Source: Bugula neritina
Taxonomy: Eukaryota > Bryozoa > Gymnolaemata > Cheilostomatida > Bugulidae
Direction of reading: 5' to 3'
Length of the DNA: 64,000 nt
Assembly (NCBI GenBank): GCA_964035545.1
Contig: OZ037767.1
Coordinates: forward strand, 22,296,628 to 22,360,627
Below are positions 38,601 to 59,960 of the stretch, in pieces (positions within the stretch are counted from its first letter, which is position 1; each line of letters begins with the position of its first letter). Made by a program: the position numbers and the translations under genes. The notes below the pieces were generated by a model, which ran no database searches, was not told where the DNA came from, and saw only the letters and a program-made list of their open reading frames with translations.

Positions 38601-39477
38601 ATATAAAAGATATTCAAAGGTTGTAATGTATAGTGTTTGTCTAAGTGCAGCACTTTCTTGTAAAGTCAAGCTAGACTTGTAACTTTGGCTTTTTTTATAC
38701 AGTTGTCTAAAGTTGTACAAAATTCTTCTAAGTTAATTATTATATAAACTCCCCCAGTTTCTGCCAATCTATAATAACTGTTACATACACCGTTCTCACT
38801 GGGATTCAAATCTGAGACCTTCGGCGTACGAGTAAGCATGACACCACTGCGCCACATGGGCTACTGGGTAAACTCCACACTACATCTCATCTAGTTCTCA
38901 AGAACTCCATGGGCTTCTTTAGTACTTCTTCAGTCTTTGGACTCCCCTGACCTTTCAACTCCCTTGGAGTACACTACTACACTTCACTAAAGGCTGAAAT
39001 AGCTTATAAAACTTTTGCCCCCACTAAGATTCCAATCCGCGATCCTATAAAAACGTAGTGATAAAGTATCTATGATGTGAAGCATTGGAAGTGCAGTGAT
39101 ACAAGATTACTCAACTAGACTGAGTGCTATAATTATTGCTTTTAACTAAAATTAAGTAATGATGGCAGTAATTGAAAAGCTATAAAACATACTGCTATGA
39201 AGATGCCACTATATTTTTATCATTTCATATTGCCTGTGCTACAAAACTACTTGTTTTAGTAAGATTTATACCTTAATTGTGTTATTATACAGCATACTAG
39301 AAAGTAAAAAAAGTTATTGTTCAACAAATTTTCTGATTGTTGTAGAAACTCAAACATTAACTGTTATATTTCGCAGGTATGTCTTTGGTGTTTGACATAG
39401 AAGGCGAGAGTGCCAAAAAGACCATACCTCCTAATTTTCCAACTTGTGGCAATTTCATATTAGATCCACCTAACTAA
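32663..39477 (+). CDS. Laccase-like multicopper oxidase LMCO-B, 11 coding exons
   Basis: Exons: 32663-32824, 33338-33499, 34155-34324, 34426-34637, 35018-35190, 35420-35552, 36292-36526, 36767-36962, 37912-38050, 38368-38571, 39377-39477; 1887 nt, 628 aa. The signal peptide is MSAYTLALLLCAACSLTVQTGHA. The start chosen is the ATG that aligns with LMCO-C and LMCO-D; an in-frame upstream start would put charged residues before the signal peptide. Copper motifs are all present: HWHG, WYHSH, HTFHMHG and HCHQSSHLWDGM. Exon 4 differs from the others in reading DWMQTG where they have DWLHxx. Exon 1 is nearly identical to that of LMCO-C, and the first 59 nt of exon 3 are identical to LMCO-A. The catalytic role is as for LMCO-A; the substrate is unknown. 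Confidence 0.95.
36009..36215 (+). mobile_element. tRNA-derived SINE in LMCO-B intron 6
   Basis: The tRNA-like head has 'ggggttagagcg' (A-box region) and 'gggttcaaattctag' (B box). The body has 'gtgttaggaagagcatccaa' and 'attgctcctac', and the tail has 'agtccttagcttg' and 'atcaagggttttcacag'. This is one of the two best-preserved copies in the window. Confidence 0.8.
36963..37911 (+). other. LMCO-B intron 8
   Basis: AT-rich with no recognised element. Confidence 0.5.
38745..38878 (-). mobile_element. Second tRNA-derived SINE family, minus orientation
   Basis: On the minus strand the element has an A-box-like 'tggcgcagtggtgtcatgc' and a B-box-like 'gatttgaatccc', spaced as in a tRNA gene, followed by an AT-rich tail. 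It does not share the 'gttaggaagagcatcc' body of the other SINEs. A similar but poorer B-box region lies at 39028-39060. It is in LMCO-B intron 10. Confidence 0.6.
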
Positions 39478-48985
<9,508 letters not shown>

Positions 48986-50730
48986 AGTTTATTTCAAGTT
49001 ATCAAGGCAGTTCAGTAGGATGAATATCTTTAATAAACTATTTTGAAAGATAGAAGTGTGTAGAAAGAAAATGATATAATACATTATTGTATAAAACTTG
49101 CTATATAATCTAATAATTGAGTACATTCTCTTGTCATTAGATATCACAAATTGTAATTGAAATAAGTACTCATGTTTAAGAAACACTGATATATCCTTTT
49201 TTAATGTTCAGTTGAATATTCAAATACATCCATACACCTTTCAGCTGCATATTTTCTACACTAAACATTAATTAATGTAATTAATCTTGCAACATGAATA
49301 GACTGTTACTGTATGGGTATATGTGTACAAACTTGCATTCATGAGCGTGTGCAGGTGTTCGTGTGTGTGCGTCCTTTCCTTCGTGGCGCCTGCGCATGTG
49401 TGTGTATGTGTGCGCGCATGTGTGTGTATACATGTGTGAGTGTGTGTGTATGTGTGTGTATACATGTGTGAGTGTGTGTGTATACATGTGTGAGTGTGTG
49501 TGTACATGTGTGAGTGTGTATACATGTGTGAGTGTGTATACATGTGTGAGTTTGCGAGTGCGTGTGTGTGTGTGTGTGTGTACATGTATGTGCACATGTG
49601 CGTGTGTGCATCTCAAATCCTTGAGACCAATTTGAACAGTCTCAATATAACATATAGCTCTCCAAATTTGATTTAAAAATTTGTGTCAATGGTTAGCATT
49701 TCTTTTGATGTGCGTTTGAGATATATAAAGGAAAGAAATTTTATTTGCAATTAGCTACATATGTTTTTTATAAATGTCTACAGTCTTGTGAAAGATATTT
49801 GCAGTATCAATGTTGATAACAACTCTAGTGGGGCCAACTGTTCTGTCAACATAACAAAATAATAACGAATAACATGAATATCCTTGTGTCTGCTTTACAA
49901 ATTACTGCTGCACATCTATTACTGCACTCATCTCGGTACTAGAAACTGATAACATATGTATTATATATGATGCCCTACTCATAGTCTTGCTTAACTATGC
50001 CATCTTTTTAAAGGAACAGTTGGTCCCAGTGTCATCATATCGCACTTTAATTGTATTCTATTGTTCTAGCCAATGCACTCAACAACACACAAAGTTTACT
50101 ACCACACTTAGGAACAGTTATGGAGGAATTGAGATAGCTTAAGTTCTTTAATGTTGTTACTATATTTTGGTTTCAGGCTCAGGTTAAAATTCTTGTGAGA
50201 ACATAACCTTTTTTACTACATTTTTAATGTAGAACACAGGTTTTTTTATTTTCTTCAACACTGCACCTATCTCTACTACCAGTACTAACAAAAACGTTTA
50301 ATAGTCTACCATTGCTGATAGTTTATTTTAAAGAATGTTAATAGCCTTCAACTTTGTTATAACTCTTGTTTGCTTCAGGATGAGGTATGAACTTATTCAA
50401 GCAAAAAAAAGAAACTTTTAGGATTGTGTTTTCCAACAGCTATATAATTTGTATTTGTTGTCAGCTGAAATTTCTCAATCTATTCACCTGCTTGTTGATA
50501 ATTTTATGCTGGTAAACAAGAAGACCAGAAGAGTACCAAACATTGCACAACTACCTAGTGACAAAACTACGATTGTTTCAACAAATCATCAGCTAGAAGA
50601 AACTTTAACATATATAGAATAAGCTTGCTATAAATTAGGCAATAGCTACTAATTATTGGCATATATAGTTGTTTTGAGTTTTTGATGGAAAATTAGAAAC
50701 CAGAGTCGATTGAATAATGGGAGTGAGTCT
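48986..50730. other. Convergent LMCO-C / LMCO-D intergenic region
   Basis: The left part holds the LMCO-C poly(A) signal AATAAA (49032-49037). On the minus strand AATAAA (50337-50332) is a possible LMCO-D signal, about 400 nt past its stop. A TG-rich repeat sits in between. No other gene is seen. Confidence 0.55.
49338..49612 (+). repeat. Compound TG-rich repeat with 'tacatgtgtgagtgtg' units
   Basis: At least seven units of 'gtatacatgtgtgagtgtgt' type are interspersed with (TG)n and a few CG-containing words (gcgcgc). Open frames on both strands reflect only the repeat. Confidence 0.9.
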
Positions 50731-53700
50731 TTACTGTGGAGGGTTTACAATGAAGTCACCACAAGTTGGAAAGTTTGAAGGTATTGTATCTTTCACACTC
50801 GCTCCATCTACATCAAACACCATCGCCATACCTACAAAAGGAAGTAGTGTGATGTTCATAGCATTTCACATTATAACCGATCATTTTTATTTGACCTTTG
50901 ATTATATTTCTGCATATTCTTATATGATAGTGCAAAGGTTTGATGCTAACAATTGCTAATTAGGCTAGTGCTGTTGCTACCACTACTATTGTTTTTACTA
51001 CTACTACCACCACTACTACTATTATTACGGCTACCGCTACCACTGCAGCTGCTACTCCTATACTATAACTGCTACACTTGCAGCAGTATTTATAAGAATG
51101 GTTACTTTACTCAGTAGGCTAGCTGTAGTTCGAAGTCAAGTTATTATGCAAAAAAGGATTTTTAGTGCTGGTTTCTTTCTTGTGCATAGGATAAAACTAC
51201 CATGATATCGTTTATCTTCATTTTTATGTCAAATAGTTGATTTTCTTACCTAAATGGAGATGGGCGGCTTGATGACAATGAGCTATCCAGTAACCAGGGT
51301 TATCTGTGTATATTCTGATGACAGCATATCCTCCATTAGGTATGAGGAGATTATCTTTCAGAGGTGGTTTGTGAACAGGAACATAACTAAGTTCTTCCCT
51401 CATCCACTGAGCATCGTAGCAGAAATCATTAGTACAGTTGATATCCATTTTATCTAAGTTGAATATAAACAATTATAAATTTGAAAAAAATATCAGTTTA
51501 TGTTATTTTCATCCAACAATTATTCTCAAAAACTCAAATTCTTATTGTGAAAATATTGAAAAAAATTTCAGTTAGTATAAATAAAAATTGAAATATAAAC
51601 CAACTTAGATAAAATATAATACAGGCATAGATGTCGCATAGTGTAAATTACACCAAAATTAAAATAAGACTGTAAGAGTTTAGTCAATTGCTGATCATTA
51701 TCTATAGTAATTGACTGAAGGCTCGTGTATATTTTAATTGAATCAGCTATTAGTGAAAACGTTTCATGAGTTTTTTACAATTTTAAATAAAAGTAACTTT
51801 TATATTAGAATGCCTACAACCACTTACATCTTGTGTGTATGAGGCCTGTGACATTGTCTTTCACTGGGTATACAACTTTGAGTACAGCAAATCTGTAACC
51901 GTGCATGTGCCAAGTGTGTACATATGGATAGAGAACTGTATGCGTAATGACCATCTGTATTATATGCTGCAAACATAAAGTTATAACATTGCAATACATT
52001 GCACATGTTTGTATAAAAGGGTTATACAAATTTATATATTTCTAAATGAGAGTTTGTTGGAATTGATGGTAGTTGAGCAGTGTAAAGTAGTAGGAATTTG
52101 TTCAGCAATATCAGCTTGGGATTCAGCAGTGTTATTGAATAAAAACATAGCAAATTGAACTGTATTTACATATTCAAATTTTGTTTTGCAAAACTCAAGT
52201 AGGTTTTGTAAACATGAGGCAACTAAAATTGAATGCTTATGCCCTGGTGTTTTATTTTCTCCACTTTCTGGTGGGATGAATTTCAAATTACAAAACTAAA
52301 AATAGAATTGCGTTGCTATAATGGGTGACATATATTTAGTGACAGCTTACAAACTTGAGACAACCACTAGGCAGAATTAACTGCTGGCATTTTTTTATAC
52401 TATTGCAAAGCGTAACTTTGCTGTGCATAAAAAGAAATGATTCCTTAACAGAATATTATCATTATGTTTTATATATCTTTAAAACTACATTATCGCTACA
52501 TTTAGAAAGATAGCAAAATGTTAAAGTATATAAAATTATAAAATGTACCATATGTTTTCATAGAACTTAAACTATCATTCTAAAAAATATACTTGCATTT
52601 CTAGGCAGCTTCTGGACATAAGTGCATTGACATGATTGGCTGTCACAGAGCTCTTCGTCACACTTGGTTCCTGCCGTCTCATAATCATCCTGGTAAAAAT
52701 TAGATGGAGGTAAAACCAGAGATCTTCCGTTTATTCCGTGGTGATGGATTGAGCTAAAGGCGAAGAAGTACTCTGTGGCGTTGCCTCTACAAAAAGTTAC
52801 ACATTTTGAAATATGTAATATAGAGATGAAAATTATAACTATAACATAATTGAAGTGTTTTTAGAAAAATAAGGACAAAAATAGACATATGTCGATATTG
52901 CATGCACATAACTTTAATTTGTTTAATAAAAATATAGTAGAAACATCCTTCTCACTTTATTTTAGCTAAAATGCAAAGTTCACAAATGTTGGTAGAGATA
53001 AATTGACTCTTTTTAAGTTTCAAGCTTGAGTGTATTTACATCATTATAACATGCAGAATTTTCAAATTTCAAGCAGTATTAATATTAAGAAATCTTAAAT
53101 GTTTACAATTAGAGTTATTAGATACACATTTTATAATAATGGTGGTGTTTTGGTGTAAAGCTTTTGCTCTATGGTTGTAAGTTTACAAACTTGTTACGCT
53201 TATTTTCACCTCACATGTTATTTTCTAAAGACAGCTTGTAGCAAAATCAAATTGATGAACTGCAAATTGCAAACCTACCTCCCTATTATTCAAGCCGCCC
53301 TTTTGCTAGTGAAACCTTGTAAATACCATCTATATTGTTAAGTTACCTTTTTAGTATGCTATTATTTCAGAAAACAGCCATTTTCTTATTTAAAATTCAT
53401 TATACAGTTAAAAATTGTACAATCAGAGAGCCTAAAATCTTGCTATTTCAAGTGTATAACGAAGCAACTTGTAAACTTTCAAATAAACTCACACAATTTT
53501 TTCAACTTCGGCTGCATGGTAACTGGTAGAGTTTAGATGGTGCATTGGAATACATATCCAGCCAGGAGCCTTGTGGAAAGGGCAGTTGACAGACACACAC
53601 GGATTGTCATCTCGGCAAGGTTTGGAAGAAGTGACAGGGTCTTCTGAGGAGTTTGTGTAGGAAAGGATAGAGAAGCCACGTGGTGAATGCAGCCAATCAG

Positions 53701-56700
53701 GAGCCCTGTATCTTACCCAATAATTACCTGAAGTTATAAGAGAAAAAGACATATTATAACACTATCCTAGGCTTACGTGACTGTGAAAGTACAAATAAAT
53801 AGTGTTTACAATAATTTACCATACTTCTGGGAACATACCAGGAGGTTGGTCAGCTGTAATCATAACATTCATTCTTTCTCCTACCGCTAAGAATACTGAA
53901 TCAACAACAAATGGCTCGATTTCACAACCTTCTACCCCCACTACCGTCAGTGGATGCTCATCAATGGAGAACTACAGATAACAACAGAAATTCATGTATA
54001 ATGTTAGTTTTTAAAGTATATAAAAGCAACATAGTTTACCTGATAACATAGTGTAGTACATAGGCAATAGTAAACCAACTCAAACGCAATTTTGCCTAAA
54101 GAAAAAAGCTGCTTAAACATGAAACGTTTATTTTTTAATCAACGTTTCTTTAGGTCAAAATTTATTACGACTTACATTGCTCATTTATAATTTAATTTAC
54201 TTTCAGCACACATTTATTATTAACCTACTTCAAACTCATCGTCAAATCCAGCATTAATAATTCTGAACAAATATTCTTGTCCTTGCTCAACTCTGTGAAT
54301 CTCCAAGGGCGCCGTGTTCTTCCCAAACCTTCCCCTGCCATTGATCAGGTGACTATCAGATGGAAAGTTGAGGACATCAGGATCTTGGGTGCTCAAATCT
54401 TGATACCTATCATCAATGGCTACCAAGGAAAACAATGAAAAATTTACTATAAACATATATTTTAATTTACTGAGGGCTAAAAGTGTTGATGTTATAAAAA
54501 TTATCAATTTGCACTAAAAATGAAAAATTAATGAAACTTTAGATAAGTAATGTACTTTGTTCGTTGCCCTTGCAATAAGTTCAATACCCAGTTTCCATTT
54601 CTATATTAAAATATAAAATTAAGTGCAACAATTCACATGCCAACATAGCATGAGCTTACAACTTACTATTAAAGCTTAAGCCAATAAAAAACTTAAATTT
54701 ACTTTACGAAGATAAAGAGTGTTGAAAATTGAAATGTTTGAAATGCATTTGTACACAAAAGAAATCAAAACTACAAGGAGACTAGAGTTGGAGGATTGCA
54801 CAGTATGTCTGCCTACTACTAGCTGTTATAAACAAAAGTGTGATACTTACGAGAATATGACCCTGCAGGATATTTAGGGCCTGTATACGTGCTGGCAAAT
54901 GCAGTTGCTCCTATATGTAGCCAATCACTGACTACAAGGTTGAATGCTGGTGGGGGAGGTTTTGCCGGGTCATAAACTATCACAGCTCCAAACAGCCCAT
55001 CCATTTTCTGCATCCCCTGATGAGAATGATACCAGTAGGTACCAACCTCATCAGCCACAAACCTGTGGAGTAGTAAAAATGCTATTCAAATGAAAGTAAC
55101 AGCTGCATGCTTCAAAATATGCTTATATTAAACAAGCAAATTTATAAATTCATCTATGAAAAAGCTGTAGTCGCTATAGTTTTAACTTAAATTTTTAAAA
55201 GCTCAGTTTATTTAGAATAATTTTTAATAAGGTTTTTGTTTTTCATAATAACCATATGTTGGCTCTGAAACGCAACAAAGTACAATCAGCTAGTTACTAG
55301 AAGCTGTTTATGAAACCAGAGATAAAATAATGAGTATATATACTTGTAGGTAAATATAGCGCCAGGAGAAATTGGACACTGTGTAACATATGAGACACCA
55401 TCAGCCCAGGGAGTTGCGATACCACCAGTTGCATTACTTCCTTTCATATTAATACCATGCCAATGTACTGAAGCACTGTCTGTTTGAAGATTATTTAATA
55501 CCCGGACATAGACCTATAAAATAGAACAAGTACATGCAAAATACTTAAATATAATTGCAACCTGTATCGAAACATTTGACCAGAAAAAAATAGCCATGTA
55601 AACAGTAATTATAAATATATTTTTTTGACAAAAGCAAATCTGTTAATTTAATATTTAACATACTCGGAGCTATTTTATGTTCATGTTCAACAAATTTATT
55701 GTTTCTCAGAATATAACATTGTAAACTGAAAATTAGCCAAAATGAAATAGGCTACTTTTCTCAGTTGTGTTATGGAAAAGTTTGTAAAAGGCTTTTAAAG
55801 GTTATTCTCTCAATTATTTTACTTTGGCTATAGTCAGCATGTGAGTTGTGAGAATAAAAGCACTTCTTACAAACAAATATGCTCAATAGAGTAATAAAAG
55901 TAATTTCACCACATGCATGCATACTTGATATTAATACTGTTTTCAAGTTAAATTTTTGGTCAAAAGTTGTCAAAATATTACCTAATGCAGTTACAGCAAT
56001 GGTAATTTAAGTTTGAACGTGTCTCTTTTTTAGCTGTTACACTAATCAACAGATTATTACCAAAAAGCAGTACAGAGCTTTTTTAGTATAAAGAGGAAAT
56101 TACACTGTTTATATTTTTAGTTACTATTTACAAAAACACTCTTTCATTAATAATACTTTTATACATTTTAACATTTATCTACACAAACTTTACAAGTTAT
56201 ATGACTTACAAGTGCTCCTAATGGAACTTCTATGGGGGGTCCTGGGTACTGCCCGTTGATGGCAATGTATGTAGACTGTGCACCATCTAAAGTAACTACT
56301 TCCTCTTTGCTTAATATCACTTTTGTGAGGTTAGGGGTGTAGTAGAGCTCTCCGTTATCCAGACTCACATCCTGATAACAATTAACAAATATTGTCAAAA
56401 GCACATTTATGTAACATATGTTACATAAATATGTTTTGACCTAATTATAATGCAGGCATAGCAAAAAGCCTATTATTATGATTACAAAATATTACCCAAA
56501 GCTGTATGATTTAAAATGATTCTTGTAGATATTTATCTAATTTTATAAAACATATTTATATGAGTTAGGAGTTGATTCATGTTTTGGCCAGAGAGTGGGG
56601 GTGGTAGGGGTGTAAGAGTAACTATGCAGTTGATTAAATAGTATATTACATATACACCTGTGCAATCACGTACACTGAATACTTAAAAAAGCTACCAGCA

Positions 56701-57536
56701 TCTTACAAATACATTCATCCGTTTGTTAAGAAATAGTCTAGTTAAATATAGTCTAGTGAACACTAATAGGTGTATAAAATATAGAATATATAACTTTGTA
56801 GCAGATGTAGAACTACTGGTACCATATACCAACATGACTCAAGATTGTGTTTTATATAAGAAATTATATTATAACAATTCAAACTGAATCTAAAATTATT
56901 GATATGTAAAATATAAAAGTTGAATGGTAAATTGTTTGCAAAAATTATGCTTCCTTGAACAGCTATTACAGTTAACATTCAAAAACAAAACTGATACGAG
57001 AAGAAAAAATCCTAGTCATTTAATGATTATAATAAATAAAGGCTACCGAAGTTTTGTAAATAAAATGACATTTGCACTCATGGTGTTGAAGTAATTTTCC
57101 TTATAGCACTATTTTGTTTCAAACTATGTTAGCTTTTCAATCTAACAATGACATGACAGCATGCAGTGTACTATCTATATAACCTGTATAATTTAAGATC
57201 TACTAAAATATAATCCAAATTATAGTTACTCTTTTGTAAAAATATGTTTAAGCAATAACAACAATGATTATTAGTGCATTCTATGGCTTGAGCAAGTTGG
57301 TAAAATAGCTACAACAAGCATATATGAATGAAATAGTTTGATAGCTCTATGGTGTATTTTTAAACTTCACTCACCCAATTGATTCCTGCAGAGTCTTTAT
57401 AAGTCATTGATGTGGCCCACGTCAAGTTCAGCTCAAACTCGTACACATTGGATTCTGTCACTGGTATTGGAACAGCTGCCTTCAGAGAGGCTAGGCTGAA
57501 CACACAAGCTAACAAGGCAAGCTTGTAGGCAGACAT
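50731..57536 (-). CDS. Laccase-like multicopper oxidase LMCO-D, 11 coding exons
   Basis: Exons in reading order: 57536-57375, 56371-56210, 55513-55344, 55062-54851, 54419-54229, 53971-53839, 53727-53493, 52786-52597, 51966-51828, 51453-51250, 50831-50731; 1899 nt, 632 aa. The signal peptide is [20 protein letters not shown]. Copper motifs are HWHG, WYHSH, HTWHMHG and [12 protein letters not shown]. Exon 3 is more diverged than in A-C ([17 protein letters not shown]). Intron 8 starts with GC (AAT|GCAAGT at 52596-52591), as in LMCO-E, instead of GT. The last exon was identified from the conserved [10 protein letters not shown] and NFPTCGDF ends and closes the frame with TAA. Family function is as for LMCO-A. 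Confidence 0.95.
50965..51077 (-). repeat. Imperfect trinucleotide (ACT/ACC)n repeat in LMCO-D intron 10
   Basis: A run of 'actactacc', 'accactact' and 'gctaccgcta' triplets with substitutions. Confidence 0.8.
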
Positions 57537-58278
57537 TTTGTCTTGAGTACAACTACTCTAAAGCCTAGGCTCAGACATTAAAAAGATTTCATGCACACAA
57601 AATAGTTGAAAAGTAACACTTTAGTAAGTCTATACTGTTCAACCTGTTCAGGTAAAGTGTTGGAACCATCCAATCACAAGCATCCTTTGCTGAGTCATTC
57701 AAGGCCTTTGATCTCGAAAGGCGGCAATATACTGACGGTATTGAAAAAGAATGTAGTCCTTTGATGGTACTGCGTGAGAATATGCACGGTTTTGCTGAGC
57801 TTAAAACTTCCTGTTGGAGTTATTGTTAGTGACCCAAATTTGCAAATAAGCAGTCAAGATGTTATGTGAATTAACAATATGCATCTTTTATAACAATCTT
57901 CCAGCTTTTGACTTTTATCGGTAGCATTAAAGTCAGCAAGTTCACTGCTTGAAATATTTTAACTAAAAACTGCTCTAGCTAGCTTTTAAGTAAGTATTAA
58001 TTTCCTTCCGACATAAAAGGGTTTCTTGTTCAGATGAAACTAGGATGCAACTTCGATGTTAATCATTAATTATAAAATAACTCACAAATATAAGCTGGCA
58101 CTAAAAACTAGCTGCATCCTACTACAGTCTCTGACTGTAAAGTTATAGGAATTGCCAAGTTTAAAATTATTACTAGACATCAAGTATATTTATAGCTTGA
58201 ATGGATGTCATTTTAGAAGTAGATTTACTGTGCATGGACAGACATAATATAGCACAGTTCTTATTATTAAATATTATA

Positions 58279-58487
58279 GGGAGAAGCTGTGGTCTAGAGG
58301 TTGAAGCGTTTGTCTAGCAAATATGTGTTCCAACCCGGGCAAAGGCCGTTGGTGATGTTAGGAAGAGCATCCAGTCATGATTGCTCCTGTGCCTCATCTG
58401 AACCAGTCATTAGCCCGTTCTAACAAAAACCCTTTTCATCCGAGGTTTCCCCCAGAAATGGTGACTATAAACTTGTGTGAGTTTTTT
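58279..58487 (+). mobile_element. tRNA-derived SINE
   Basis: It starts 'gagaagctgtggtctagagg' (tRNA-like A-box region), with a B-box-like 'gtgttccaacccgggc'. The body has 'gatgttaggaagagcatcca' and 'gattgctcctgtgcctcat', and the tail 'aacaaaaacccttttcatc' to 'actataaacttgtgtgag'. It is the fullest copy of the main SINE family here. Confidence 0.8.
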
Positions 58488-58621
58488 TAAATGTCATGAA
58501 TAAAGTAAGCTTTTTAGTTCATCATGAGCATTTAATAACCTCATTGCTGTATTTGGTGCTTATTCCATAGCTTATATGGAGCCATAGATTACTAAAGCCT
58601 CCTCTTCCTTGTTTTGGCTTA

Positions 58622-58643
58622 TGTGTGTGTGTGTGTGTGTTTG

Positions 58644-58711
<68 letters not shown>

Positions 58712-58727
58712 TGTGTGTGTGTGTGTA
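58622..58727 (+). repeat. Compound (GT)n(GCGT)n(GT)n microsatellite
   Basis: About 15 GCGT units are bordered by (GT)n on both sides. It lies about 1.1 kb upstream of the LMCO-D start codon. Confidence 0.97.
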
Positions 58728-59960
58728 AAGACAAATGGCCAAATTTAGCAGTCCATAAGTTAAATCTGGAATTCTACTAAGTCATGAATTGAGATTTGAG
58801 ACGGTAGCTTAGTGAGATATGAAGGGAGCACTTCAATATAATATAAAGATGATTTTTTAGCTGCAAAAATACAGAAACTGTAACTGTCTAATTTTTACAA
58901 ATTATTAAACGAGTTTAATTACATATTGCCTTTTTTAGGGTAATATAGTTTTTGTATTTTGAAAGCTGATAAAGGAGGATTTGCCAAACAACCATTGTGT
59001 GGTGTAGCGATAAGGCAGACATGATGATTTATGCTCTCCCCAAAATATGCTTGAAGAGAATACAACTTTTAATTAATAATGGATTTGGTGAATGAATACA
59101 GAGGTAAGTTTGCAGCATAGATAGTTTATATTTTAGTAGATAAAAGCACAGAAAACAGATCTCAAATGCAAGCTAAAATTTAGGAATCGACTAAAAACCA
59201 CCACATAGTTTGAGTTATTTGATAACTTTACTCCAAACTATATCATTATTATCCTTTTGGCAATAATCATAGTATTTTATAAAGTTTGTCAATGCAAAAA
59301 AAGCTTTTCTGTAATTTATAATTTTATAACTACAACTGTTTGGCACAAATACTATTTTTAGACTAAAATGCTGCATTCTTTTGAAGAAGGAAAACCTGTA
59401 TTGTGAAAAATTTTGTTAGTTCCAGTTAATATTCATAAATCATGAAACCAATTGTTGCAATAGTTTTAAAATCATCAGTTTTAATGCACAATTAATCTAT
59501 GCAGTGACTCTGAGCTCAAACTTATTGTCACAAAATTATATAAAATAAAAGCAACAACACTATGAGAAAAGTTAACAGCTTATTTTGTTAATATAAAAGT
59601 TACAATTACTACAACTTAGTAATAACAGAGTCTAACTCATCTAAATATTGCAGTTATATTTGTTACACAGGGCAGGTTGGTTATAATAGCAAACTTAGTT
59701 TTATAAATTTGCTACGTGTTGCACAGGACTATTGAGCTGGCATCATTAGATCAGCTAAAGTAGTAAAAATACTGGCAGTGAAGCATTGTGCTGATTCTGC
59801 GTAATCTTATTTTACCAAAATGGGTTATTTGTTAAAAATATATGAAAAAGTCAATAATATAACTTGCTATTCTACGTTTTTGCCGGTAAATTATCATTAG
59901 AGGTAGGGCATTGGTCAAAAAGTACATTTGTTGTTAATACAGATTGTTCAAGTGCTGATT

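Larger units (their letters stand above)
57537..59960. other. LMCO-D upstream / LMCO-E downstream region
   Basis: This 2.4-kb spacer holds the LMCO-D promoter and the LMCO-E 3' UTR. A SINE copy, a GT/GCGT microsatellite and otherwise unassigned AT-rich DNA are present. Confidence 0.55.

Noticed and set aside
49338-49612. Regular spaced repeats considered as a CRISPR-like array
   Set aside because: Eukaryotic context; the units are a simple-sequence satellite without unique spacers.
49268-49635. Several overlapping Cys/Val- or Thr/His-rich frames
   Set aside because: Repeat translation of the TG-rich compound repeat.
50717-50959. 80-codon + frame at the LMCO-D 3' end
   Set aside because: It is antisense to LMCO-D exon 11, which is supported by paralog conservation and an in-phase junction.
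51254-51457. + frame opposite LMCO-D exon 10
   Set aside because: Shadow of the conserved HCHQ copper-motif exon on the minus strand.
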